A stretch of 64,000 nucleotides of DNA, taken from assembly GCA_007859745.1 (NCBI GenBank), contig SMLU01000002.1, positions 364,942 through 428,941 of the forward strand. The letters run 5' to 3'. The stretch's first letter is position 1. Each line of letters opens with the position of its first letter. The notes beneath the pieces were generated by a model, which saw only the letters and a list, made by a program, of their open reading frames with translations, made no database searches and was not told the DNA's origin. This stretch comes from Phycisphaerae bacterium RAS1. Its GTDB lineage: Bacteria; Planctomycetota; Phycisphaerae; UBA1845; Fen-1342. Positions 27,170-35,290 of this stretch are shown here, piece after piece. The translations under genes were made by a program, and so were the position numbers.

Positions 27170-29767
27170 ATGTCCACGGTCCATCGGCTATTCCGAAGGG
27201 ACGTCGCGTTGGCTGATCAGAATCCAAATGCCAGTCGATCTTTCGCTGCGACCGGCGCATCACCGCCACGCGGCGACGACCTGCCAACCGCGCCAGCCGC
27301 CGGCAACACGCCCGGCGATCTTGTTCCCGACCAACTCGAACGCGTCCGCGTCCTCGTCGGCGACGAGATGAAGGAGATCGGTCCCTATCGCGTCCTCAAC
27401 CCGCTCGGCCGCGGCGGAATGGGGACCGTGCTCCTGGCGATCCGCGAAGGCGACCAGTTCCATAAACGCGTCGCCATCAAGCTCATGCGCCGCGGCGTCG
27501 ACACCGCTGACATCCTCCAGCGATTCGCCGTTGAACGACAGGTTCTGGCCGGACTAAACCACCCGAACATCGCGCGGATGCTCGACGCAGGAGAGACCGC
27601 AGATGGCCGGCCCTACCTCGTCATGGAGTACATCGACGGCCAGCCGATCGACCGCTACTGCGACGACGCCGGCCTGACGATCGACGCACGCCTGCAGCTC
27701 TTCCGCAAGGTTTGTCACGCCGTGCACTTCGCGCACCAGCATCTGATCGTCCACCGCGACCTCAAGCCATCGAACATCCTCGTCGGCGCCGACGGCGAGC
27801 CGAAACTGCTCGACTTCGGCATCGCCAAAATCCTGAATCCGGAACTGCTCCAGATCAGCGTCGCGACCGGTCCTGAGCTGCGGCTGATGACGCCGGAATA
27901 CGCCAGCCCGGAGCAGGTGCAGGGCAAGCCGATCAGCACGCCCAGCGACATCTACTCGCTCGGCGTGTTGCTTTTCGAGCTGCTGACCGGACGGCGGCCC
28001 TATCGCTTTTCGACGCGGCTGCACGACGAGCTTGTCCGCGTGATCGCCGAGATCGAGCCGGAGCGGCCCAGTGACGTGGTCGCCCAGACAACCGAAATCC
28101 GCGCCAGCGACGGCGCCTCGCGCACCATCACGCCGCTGGACATCGCCAAGCCGCGCAGCACGGCCCCGCAGCGGCTGCGCAAGCAGCTCAGCGGCGATGT
28201 GGACAACATCGTCCTCAAGGCCATGCACAAGCTGGCGCGGCGGCGCTACGCGTCGGCACAGGAGATGGGTGAGGACATCGCCCGCCACCTAAGCGGAATG
28301 CCGGTCATCGCCCGCCCGGATACGCTCGGGTATCGCGCCGCCAAGTTCGTCCGGCGGCATCGCACAGCCGTGGTTGCGACGGGAGCGGTCGCCGCGACGT
28401 TGATTGTGGGCGTCGCAGTTACAGCCTGGCAGGCACAAGTCGCTCGACAGGAGCGCGACAACGCCATCCGCGAGCGCGCGCGGGCCGAGCGACGCTATGA
28501 GCAGACGTTGAAAGTCGCGCGGACGTTCCGCGATCAGCTCGAACCGGCGCTGCGCGCCGCCGAAGGCGCGGTGAGCGTGCGGGCCGCGCTGCTGCAGGCC
28601 GGCCGAGCCGGTCTGGAACTCATGCAGACGGAGCTCGCCGACGATCCGAACATGCAGCGCGAGTTGGCGCAGACTTACACCCGGCTGGCCGCCGCCGTTG
28701 GGGGCGTGCACGGCAGCAGCCAGGGCGATTCCGCGGCCGCCGATGGGCTGTTCCGCGCGGCGCTCACGCTCTGGGATCAGCTCGCGCAACGCGCTCCCGG
28801 CGACCGCGACGTGAAGCTCGCCCGAGCGCATCTGCATCTCCAACTGAGCCAGCTTGCATCACGAGCCGGCAAACCAGGCGATGCGCCCCTGCTCGCCGAG
28901 CGGGCGCTCGAAATGGCGCGCGACTTGTGCGACTCGCCGCGCTCCAGCCCAGCGGAGCGGCGTGTGCTTGCCTCGGCCTTGGCGCAGCACGCGGATCTGG
29001 AAGCCAGAAACCCGGCCGCGCGGGCACGCGCGGCGCAGGAGCTGCAGGAATCGCTCGATCTGCGCCAGGCGCAGGCCGAACAGGATCCGGAAGACATGCA
29101 GGCGCAGCGTGACCTCTCCGTCGGGCACATGGACTTGGCCCGCTTTCACCGAACCGCCGGAACGCCGGAAACGGCGGCCGAGGCGCTGCGCGAAGTTGAG
29201 TCGGCCATCGCGATTCGCCAGAGACTTCTGGACGCGGACCCGGATGGCGGCAGAGCAGAGCGTGACCTGCTGGTGGCGCTGGAGGGCAGGTGCGATGCGC
29301 TGAGCGCACTGGGTCGTTCCCAGGACGTTGTCAGCACCCGCGCCAACATCGTGGATCGGTTCGAACAGATGTGCCGGGCCAGCCCGGACGACGGCCGGCT
29401 GTCCGTCGATCTGGTTCGTGCGCTGACGGAACTGGCGGCCGCCGAGATCGAAATCGGCCGCGCCGAAGTCGCCGGGCAACACGCCGACCACGCGCTGCGC
29501 ATCATCCAGCCGCTCTTCGACCGCGACCCGGGCCAGCACGAGCGTCGCTGGAGACTGGCCTTGGCGCTGGCGACGGCCGGCGATGCGTGCGCAGCGCGGA
29601 ACGACGCAATCGGAGCAGAGGCCCTCTATGACAAGGCAGTGAAGCATCTTCAGGTGCTGACGCGCGGCGACCCGAGTAACCCTCGCTACGCGGTTGAGGC
29701 GGATGCCGTCCGGGCGCGCTGGGCGAACGCCCAGGAGTCGTCGCGGGCGGGCGAGCGCTCTCGATGA
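27170..29767 (+). CDS. Receptor-type Ser/Thr protein kinase with TPR-like extracytoplasmic part
   Basis: 865 aa. Kinase domain at about residues 72-400: Gly loop GRGGMGTV (80-87), VAIKLM with Lys104, HRDLKPSNILV catalytic loop, LLDFGIAKIL with DFG, and TPEYASPEQ. One membrane helix (TAVVATGAVAATLIVGVAVTAW) lies near 435. The rest, about 430 residues, is Ala/Leu/Arg-rich alpha-helical TPR-like repeats. This Hanks-type kinase resembles PknB-class planctomycetal proteins adjacent to ECF sigma genes. Signal input and substrate are unknown. The start is ATG 27170, with only a weak ribosome-binding site, and a GCCTGCCGC / GCGGCAGGC hairpin at 27128-27157 lies in the leader, 12 bases upstream. Confidence 0.87.
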   Translation: MSTVHRLFRRDVALADQNPNASRSFAATGASPPRGDDLPTAPAAGNTPGDLVPDQLERVRVLVGDEMKEIGPYRVLNPLGRGGMGTVLLAIREGDQFHKRVAIKLMRRGVDTADILQRFAVERQVLAGLNHPNIARMLDAGETADGRPYLVMEYIDGQPIDRYCDDAGLTIDARLQLFRKVCHAVHFAHQHLIVHRDLKPSNILVGADGEPKLLDFGIAKILNPELLQISVATGPELRLMTPEYASPEQVQGKPISTPSDIYSLGVLLFELLTGRRPYRFSTRLHDELVRVIAEIEPERPSDVVAQTTEIRASDGASRTITPLDIAKPRSTAPQRLRKQLSGDVDNIVLKAMHKLARRRYASAQEMGEDIARHLSGMPVIARPDTLGYRAAKFVRRHRTAVVATGAVAATLIVGVAVTAWQAQVARQERDNAIRERARAERRYEQTLKVARTFRDQLEPALRAAEGAVSVRAALLQAGRAGLELMQTELADDPNMQRELAQTYTRLAAAVGGVHGSSQGDSAAADGLFRAALTLWDQLAQRAPGDRDVKLARAHLHLQLSQLASRAGKPGDAPLLAERALEMARDLCDSPRSSPAERRVLASALAQHADLEARNPAARARAAQELQESLDLRQAQAEQDPEDMQAQRDLSVGHMDLARFHRTAGTPETAAEALREVESAIAIRQRLLDADPDGGRAERDLLVALEGRCDALSALGRSQDVVSTRANIVDRFEQMCRASPDDGRLSVDLVRALTELAAAEIEIGRAEVAGQHADHALRIIQPLFDRDPGQHERRWRLALALATAGDACAARNDAIGAEALYDKAVKHLQVLTRGDPSNPRYAVEADAVRARWANAQESSRAGERSR

Positions 29768-29821
29768 AAGCCGCCGCACACTCGATCGACCCGCCCGCCA
29801 AACGGTCCGACTACGTACGAC

Positions 29822-30841
29822 TTAGTCCACGTCCCATGTATCCCCTGCGTTAAACAGCTTATCCAGATTTCCCGCGCCGAGCTTCTTCGTCACGGCCGCG
29901 ATCTGATCCTCCATCTGGCCCTCGTAGGTCGGCTCTTCAACGGCGCGGAACACGCCCACCGGCTCGGGGAACTCCGGGTGCGTCATCCGCGAGAGCATGA
30001 ACGCCAGCGTCGGCTCGGTCGCCTTTTCATCATGAATCAGCAGGTCGTCGGCCGTGATGCCGCTGCCCAGCTCGACGATCTCCGGCGTCATGCCGTTCAG
30101 CCGGATGCCCTTGTTGCGGTCCTTGCCGAAGATCATCGGCTTGCCGTGTTCGAGGATGAGCGTGGCGTCGAGCTTGGTCTGCCGGTCGGTGGCGTAGTCG
30201 AACGCGCCGTGGTTGTAGACGTTGCAGTCCTGGTACACCTCGATGAACGCCGTGCCCTTGTGGGCCGCGGCCTTGCGGAACACGTCCTGCAGCAGCTTGA
30301 TGTCCACGTCGGCGCAGCGGGCGACGAACGTCACTTCGCAACCCAGCGCCACCGTGATCGGCCGGATCGGGTTCTCAATCGTGCCCCAGGGCGTCGAGCG
30401 CGTCTTCTTGCCGCGCTCGCTGGTGGGTGAATACTGGCCCTTGGTCAGTCCGTAGATGCGATTGTTGAAGAGCACGATCTTCAGCCCGATGTTCCGGCGG
30501 ATGGTGTGGATGAGGTGGTTTCCGCCGATCGACAGCCCGTCTCCGTCGCCGGTCATCACCCAGACATCCAGCTCCGGATTCGCGCACTTGACTCCGGTCG
30601 CGATCGCCGGCGCACGGCCGTGAATGCCGTGAAATCCATAGGTTTCCATGTAATACGGAAACCGGCTGGAGCAGCCGATACCGGCCACGAAGACCGTGCG
30701 ATGCCTCTCGGTCGCCAGGTCGGCCATGACTTTCTGCATCTGGAGCAGAATGGAGTAGTCGCCGCAGCCGGGGCACCAGCGCACTTCCTGGTCGCTTTTG
30801 AAATCCTTGACCGTCAGTTTGGGCGGGTTCAGCGTGCTCAT
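29822..30841 (-). CDS. korB: 2-oxoacid:ferredoxin oxidoreductase, beta subunit
   Basis: 339 aa. The iron-sulfur/TPP subunit: RWCPGCGDYSIL supplies Cys ligands, VMTGDGDGLSIGGNHL is the TPP-Mg motif, and NNRIYGLTKGQYSPTS and EVYQDCNVYNHGAF are family-typical. It decarboxylates a 2-oxoacid (2-oxoglutarate or pyruvate) with TPP and passes electrons through the 4Fe-4S cluster to ferredoxin. Its ATG overlaps the stop of the alpha-subunit gene as ATGA, showing coupled synthesis. The Kor name is preferred because the partner is the fused gamma-alpha type, but pyruvate specificity cannot be excluded from sequence alone. Confidence 0.88.
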   Translation of the reverse strand: MSTLNPPKLTVKDFKSDQEVRWCPGCGDYSILLQMQKVMADLATERHRTVFVAGIGCSSRFPYYMETYGFHGIHGRAPAIATGVKCANPELDVWVMTGDGDGLSIGGNHLIHTIRRNIGLKIVLFNNRIYGLTKGQYSPTSERGKKTRSTPWGTIENPIRPITVALGCEVTFVARCADVDIKLLQDVFRKAAAHKGTAFIEVYQDCNVYNHGAFDYATDRQTKLDATLILEHGKPMIFGKDRNKGIRLNGMTPEIVELGSGITADDLLIHDEKATEPTLAFMLSRMTHPEFPEPVGVFRAVEEPTYEGQMEDQIAAVTKKLGAGNLDKLFNAGDTWDVD

Positions 30842-32709
30842 GGGCGCACTCCAAGATATTCCTCAGCCTTTTCGATGATCTCGTTGATAATGAAGGGCCG
30901 GCCCTGAACCTTGTGCATGCCCTGAACGTCGACCAGGTAACGCGATCGCAACAGCATCTGAAGCTGTCCCAGGTTCAGCTCGCAGCACACGACCTTACGA
31001 TACCGTTTCAGGACCTCACGCACGTTTTTCGGCATCGGATGGATCCAGCGCATGTGCATGTGCGAGACGGCGTGGCCGCTCTCACGCAGCCGTTCGCAGG
31101 CCGTCCGCACGGCGCCGAACGTCCCGCCCCACGAGACCAGCAGCAGCTCGCCGTTGTGGTCGCCGAAGACTTCCTGCAGCCCGATGTCGTTGACGATGTT
31201 GGCGACTTTCTGCGCCCGCAGGTTGATCATCTTCTGGTGGTTGTCGGGGTCGTAGCAGACGTTGCCGGTGATGTCCTCTTTCTCCAGGCCGCCGATGCGG
31301 TGCTGCAGGTTGAGCGTGCCCGGAATGGCCCATGGCCGGCTGCCGTGCTCGTCGCGCAGGTAAGGCTTGAACGAGGCCGCGTCCGTGGCGTGCTTGATTT
31401 CAATCCGCGGAATGTCGGACGCCTCCGGGATGCGCCACGGCTCGGCGCCGTTGCCGAGGTAGCCATCAGTCAGCAGCATCACGGGCGTCATGTACTTGGT
31501 CGCGATGCGCACCGATTCGATCGCCGCCCAGAAGCAGTCCGACGGCGACTGGGCCGCCAGGACGGGCACGGGGCACTCGCCATTGCGGCCGATCACCGCC
31601 TGGAGCAGGTCGGCCTGCTCGGTCTTGGTGGGCAGGCCGGTGCTGGGGCCGCCGCGCTGCACGTTGACGATCACGCACGGCAGCTCGGTCATGACGGCCA
31701 GGCCGATCGCTTCCTGCTTCAGGGCCACGCCCGGGCCGCTCGTGCCCGTGACGGCGATGTTGCCGGTGAAGGCGGCGCCGACCACGGCGCACATGGCGGC
31801 GATTTCGTCCTCGGCCTGAAACGTGCGCACGTTGAAGTTCTTGTGCTGGCTGAGCTCGTGCAGGATGTCGCTGGCCGGCGTGATCGGGTAGCTGCCGTAG
31901 AAGAGCGGCTTGCCGGCCTTCTGCGCCGCGGTGATAAAGCCCAGCGCCGTCGCCTGGTTGCCGGTCAGGTTCTTGTATTTTCCGGTCGCCAGCTTGGCCC
32001 GCGCGACCTTGTATCGCACCGGGAAAAGCTCGGCCGTCTCGCCGAAATTAAAGCCGGCCCGCAGCGCCAGGCGGTTGGCGTCGGCCACCGGTCCTTTGTC
32101 CTTGAACTTCAGGTCGATCCACGCCAGCGTGGTGTCGAGCGGACGGTCGTACAGCCAGTAAATCAGCCCCAGCGCGTAGAAGTTCTTGCAGCGCTCGGCC
32201 TCTTTGACCGTCAGCCCAGTTTCCTTGACGGCTTCGAGCGTGTGCTTCGTGATCGGCACCTTGTAAACGCGGAAACGCTTCAGCTCCTCGCTCTCGAGCG
32301 GGTTGTGGTCGTACTTGGCCTTGGTCAGGTTCTGCGGCGAGAATTCGTCCGTGTTGACGATCAGGATGCCGCCGTCGAGCAAGTCGCGCTGATTGGCCTT
32401 CAGCGCCGCGGGGTTCATGCTGATCAGGGCGTCAACGCGGTCGCCGGGCGTGTGGATGTCGCGGCTCGAGAAGTTGATCTGAAAGCCGCTGACGCCGGCC
32501 ACCGTGCCCGCGGGGGCGCGGATTTCGGCCGGGAAGTCCGGCAGCGTGCTGACGTCGTTGCCGAAGACGGCCGACGTGTTCGTGAACTGCGTGCCGGCAA
32601 GCTGCATCCCATCGCCGGAGTCGCCGGCAAACCGGATGGCGGCGTACTCCAACTCCTGGGTGTCGTGCGGATGGCCGGTCACGGGGGGACCGGCGGTGGC
32701 TGAACTCAT
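30838..32709 (-). CDS. korA: 2-oxoacid:ferredoxin oxidoreductase, fused gamma-alpha subunit
   Basis: 623 aa. Residues about 20-200 form the gamma domain (AIRFAGDSGDGMQLAGTQFT, GVSGFQINFSSRDIHTPGD). Residues ~245-620 form the alpha domain with GNQATALGFITAAQKAG, FYGSYPITPASDILHEL and GTSGPGVALKQEAIGLAVM. The fusion is typical of many KorA proteins. AAGGAG lies eight bases before the ATG. With KorB it forms a CoA-dependent oxidoreductase that can run oxidatively in the TCA cycle or reductively. A terminator-like element upstream of this operon belongs to the neighbouring lipoprotein gene. Confidence 0.88.
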   Translation of the reverse strand: MSSATAGPPVTGHPHDTQELEYAAIRFAGDSGDGMQLAGTQFTNTSAVFGNDVSTLPDFPAEIRAPAGTVAGVSGFQINFSSRDIHTPGDRVDALISMNPAALKANQRDLLDGGILIVNTDEFSPQNLTKAKYDHNPLESEELKRFRVYKVPITKHTLEAVKETGLTVKEAERCKNFYALGLIYWLYDRPLDTTLAWIDLKFKDKGPVADANRLALRAGFNFGETAELFPVRYKVARAKLATGKYKNLTGNQATALGFITAAQKAGKPLFYGSYPITPASDILHELSQHKNFNVRTFQAEDEIAAMCAVVGAAFTGNIAVTGTSGPGVALKQEAIGLAVMTELPCVIVNVQRGGPSTGLPTKTEQADLLQAVIGRNGECPVPVLAAQSPSDCFWAAIESVRIATKYMTPVMLLTDGYLGNGAEPWRIPEASDIPRIEIKHATDAASFKPYLRDEHGSRPWAIPGTLNLQHRIGGLEKEDITGNVCYDPDNHQKMINLRAQKVANIVNDIGLQEVFGDHNGELLLVSWGGTFGAVRTACERLRESGHAVSHMHMRWIHPMPKNVREVLKRYRKVVCCELNLGQLQMLLRSRYLVDVQGMHKVQGRPFIINEIIEKAEEYLGVRP

Positions 32710-33153
32710 CGGGAGCGCTCCTTAATTCAGGCGGCCTGGCCGACCCGACTCACGACGACGCAGGAGCGCCCCTTCGGCCCAAGCGGGGCGCTGATGCGAA
32801 CGACGCAAATCAGCTCGGCGTCGGACGCGAAATAACTTATCGGTATCGTAGCGACATGCAGCCGCTGACGCCAAACACCGTGCCGACCGAGTACTGGCCA
32901 AGTTTGCGGGGAGCATCGGCGTCCCGCCGGTACAATTCTGCACTCGCACCGGCGGGACGCCGATGCTTCCCGCGCCGGGTTCAAACTTGACCAGTACCGC
33001 CGACCGTGCCGCCGGCGGGTGTGCCCAGTAATCCGCGCAAGCCCGCTGCCTTGTCCGGACCCGCTGCGCCGCGCGGCGAAGGTGACGTCCGGGCACATTC
33101 GCGGCGGCGCGTCGAGCGCGGACTTTGCCGGCGCCGCGTCGCGGACCGGGGCC
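32710..33153. other. Leader/intergenic region of korA with an inverted repeat
   Basis: No gene is supported. Positions 32908-32931 (GGGGAGCATCGGCGTCCCG...) and 32948-32971 are inverted copies of the same unit, about 16 bases apart; each arm also folds on itself around a TCC loop. The 200 bases next to korA read as a plausible peptide on the minus strand but lack a start codon. The korAB promoter should lie here. Confidence 0.5.
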
Positions 33154-33193
33154 AAAAAAGCACGGCGGCCCGGCTCAACCTGAGCCGGGCCGC
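33154..33193 (-). terminator. Intrinsic terminator of the small lipoprotein gene
   Basis: On the minus strand, a perfect 13-bp stem (GCGGCCCGGCTCA / TGAGCCGGGCCGC) with loop GGT is followed, after five bases, by six T residues. It begins 38 bases past the stop codon at 33232. This is the clearest factor-independent terminator in the window. Confidence 0.85.
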
Positions 33194-33231
33194 GCTTCAC
33201 ACGCTTTCTTCTTCGCCGGATTCCGAGGCGA

Positions 33232-33519
33232 TTACCATTCCGCGCCCGACGCCCACATGTCCGGCGTGTTCGGGTCGTTATTGTCGCCGCCGTTGTAGTC
33301 GCCGGTGATGTACTGGTCCCAGGCCGCGTTGGCGTTGCTCGCGGTGGTGGAGTCGATCGCACCGTAACCGCCCGTGTCGTAGCCGCCGAAGCCGCCGAGG
33401 TCATAGCCGCCGTAGCCGCCGCCAAGCCCCATGTCGTCGCAGCCCGTGCCGACGGCCACCGCCGCCACCAGAGCCACCATCGCCGCCACCGTCTTGATGT
33501 TCTTGATCCAGTTCGCCAT
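33232..33519 (-). CDS. Small Gly/Tyr-rich lipoprotein
   Basis: 95 aa. MANWIKNIKTVAAMVALVAAVAVGTGC is a lipoprotein signal ending in a GTGC lipobox. The mature part starts CDDMGLGG and has GGYGGYDLGGFGGYDTGGYG, a low-complexity Gly/Tyr/Asp stretch, then a Trp-containing tail. GGAGAT precedes the ATG. A strong terminator follows, so it is its own transcription unit. It is probably an abundant envelope-associated structural peptide, by analogy with other Gly/Tyr-rich surface proteins; no family is recognised. Confidence 0.75.
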   Translation of the reverse strand: MANWIKNIKTVAAMVALVAAVAVGTGCDDMGLGGGYGGYDLGGFGGYDTGGYGAIDSTTASNANAAWDQYITGDYNGGDNNDPNTPDMWASGAEW

Positions 33520-33649
33520 TGCCGATCTCCTGTGCCAGTTGTTTTGCCTGTTTCACATTCGCGTCACTTCTCGTATCACCGGACGGCGCGATTCTGACAG
33601 GAATCCTGCGTGGGTGGGATTGGCGTCTGAGCTTGTGAACATATGGGTG

Positions 33650-33704
33650 GGACGGGCGTCTCGCCCGTCCCCACAGTCTCAGGAACGGGCAAAATGCCCG
33701 TTCC
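33650..33704. repeat. Paired palindromes upstream of the esterase gene
   Basis: GGACGGGCG-TCT-CGCCCGTCC (33650-33670) is followed by GGAACGGGCA-AAA-TGCCCGTTCC (33682-33704). The pair, including the preceding GGCGTCTGAGCTTGTGAAC, recurs almost intact at 44222-44301, so it is a composite element of about 90 bp. Confidence 0.8.
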
Positions 33705-33849
33705 ACCCGAATCGGCCCAACGCCCAGAGGCCAAGTGCAAGTCCGATAAACATACAGCACCGTACCGCAATGACGCGGCCGCGCCGCCGTTCAGCTTGGC
33801 GGGAATCTTGCGGTCTTCGTGTATCCTCGTTGTCGAACGGAGAACGACC

Positions 33850-35001
33850 ATGCGCTGGTACTGTGCAATCGCCTCTGGGGTTCTGGCCGCGTCCGCAACC
33901 GCCCAAGTCACGCCGACATTCAACGATGTCGTCTGGGCTACCGCCCCGCGCGACGCCGGAGGCGTCGTGACGCTTCGCATGGACATCTACACGCCCGTCG
34001 CCGGCCCGCCCGTGCGACCGCTGGTGATCTGGATTCACGGCGGCGGCTGGTCGGGCGGCACACACGACACGCCCCCGCCCGCCGCATCCGCGATGCTCGC
34101 ACGCGGGATCGCGCTGGCGAGCATTCAGTATCGCCTGAGCGGCGAGGCGATTTTCCCGGCGCAAATTCACGACGTGAAAGGCGCCGTGCGTTACCTGCGC
34201 GCCAACGCCGCGACCTACGGCATCGACCCCAACCGCATCGGCTGCTGGGGCAGCTCGGCCGGCGGACACCTGTCGGCCCTGCTGGGCACGAGCGGCAGCG
34301 TCGCCGTGATCGAAGGCAACACCGGCGGCAATCTCGGCTTCAGCAGCCGCGTCATCGCGACCGTCGATTACTTCGGCCCGACCGACATTCTCAACATGAA
34401 CCCGGATGTCACCGACCCTCCGGGCAGCACCATCGACCACGACGCCCCCAACTCACCCGAATCAAATCTCGTCGGCTGGAACGATCCGGGACAGGGCATC
34501 GGCGACATCCGCAACAACCTGGGCAACCCCAACCCGCCCTATCCGACGCTCGTGACGCTCTGCAACCAGGTGAATCCCATCACCTGGGTCACACCTGACG
34601 ATCCGCCCTTCTTCATCGCCCACGGCACCGCTGATACGCTCGTGCCGCTGAACCAGAGCACCCGACTGGCGACCGCCCTCGCCGACGCCGGCGTCTATCG
34701 CACCTATCGCCAGATCGTCGGCGCCGGGCACGGCGGTTTCGGCGCCGCGACGGAAAACGCCGTGGTCGATTTCTTCGTCGGCCGCTTCTTCGGCGGCGCG
34801 ATCGGCGTGGACGGAGACTTGAACTGCGACGGTGTGGTGGACGTGCTCGACATCAACCCGTTCATTCTCGCGCTCGCCGATGCGGCGGGCTACGCGGCGG
34901 CGTTCCCGGACTGCTCCCGCAACAGCGCGGACATCAACGACGATGGCCAGGTGAACGTGCTGGATATCAACGCGTTCATCACGCTTGTGGCCGGCTCGTA
35001 A
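33850..35001 (+). CDS. Secreted alpha/beta-hydrolase (esterase) with dockerin-like tail
   Basis: 383 aa from ATG 33850; signal peptide MRWYCAIASGVLAASATAQ. The hydrolase domain at about residues 25-315 has the oxyanion motif VIWIHGGGWSGG, nucleophile elbow GCWGSSAGGH (Ser), AHGTADTLVP (Asp) and VGAGHGGFGA (His), so the catalytic triad is complete. The class resembles BD-FAE/carboxylesterases that act on acylated polysaccharides or small esters. The tail holds the doubled dockerin-like motif (GDLNCDGVVDVLDINPF, then DINDDGQVNVLDINAF). Secreted carbohydrate-related esterase is the best guess; the natural substrate is unknown. Confidence 0.85.
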   Translation: MRWYCAIASGVLAASATAQVTPTFNDVVWATAPRDAGGVVTLRMDIYTPVAGPPVRPLVIWIHGGGWSGGTHDTPPPAASAMLARGIALASIQYRLSGEAIFPAQIHDVKGAVRYLRANAATYGIDPNRIGCWGSSAGGHLSALLGTSGSVAVIEGNTGGNLGFSSRVIATVDYFGPTDILNMNPDVTDPPGSTIDHDAPNSPESNLVGWNDPGQGIGDIRNNLGNPNPPYPTLVTLCNQVNPITWVTPDDPPFFIAHGTADTLVPLNQSTRLATALADAGVYRTYRQIVGAGHGGFGAATENAVVDFFVGRFFGGAIGVDGDLNCDGVVDVLDINPFILALADAAGYAAAFPDCSRNSADINDDGQVNVLDINAFITLVAGS

Positions 35002-35061
35002 GCCGCACGCTCTGAAGTTTCGGGGGGGGGGGCGGGAGTCTCGCCCGTCCATCGGCAGCCT

Positions 35062-35243
35062 GGTGCGAGATTCCCATCGACATCCTGGTGCGAGATTCCC
35101 ATCTCGCACCCACATCATCGACTCTGGTGCGAGATTCCCATCTCGCACCGAACTTTGCCGCGCCGCCGCACCGCCGTAAATCGACTCTGGTGCGAGATTC
35201 CCATCTCGCACCGAACTTTGCCGCGCCGCCGCACCGCCGTAAA
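35062..35243. repeat. TCCC-loop hairpins, including a perfect 63-bp tandem duplication
   Basis: Four copies of the GGTGCGAGAT / ATCTCGCACC unit (the first truncated) lie upstream of asnS. Positions 35118-35180 and 35181-35243 are an exact 63-bp direct duplication including one hairpin and CGAACTTTGCCGCGCCGCCG. The 3' copy ends 48 bases before the asnS start, so it sits in or next to the promoter/leader. Confidence 0.85.
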
Positions 35244-35290
35244 CTACTCCCTCTCATTATCCTCGCACGCTGAACCCGGAAGGATGGGCA

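Noticed and set aside
32727-32870. Plausible peptide (VATIPISYFASDAELICVVRI) just upstream of korA
   Set aside because: No start codon in frame; could be a decayed gene end, but unsupported.
35022-35032. 11-base G run (also 9 G at about 61024)
   Set aside because: Lies in non-coding DNA; may be slippage or a sequencing artefact and has no visible function.
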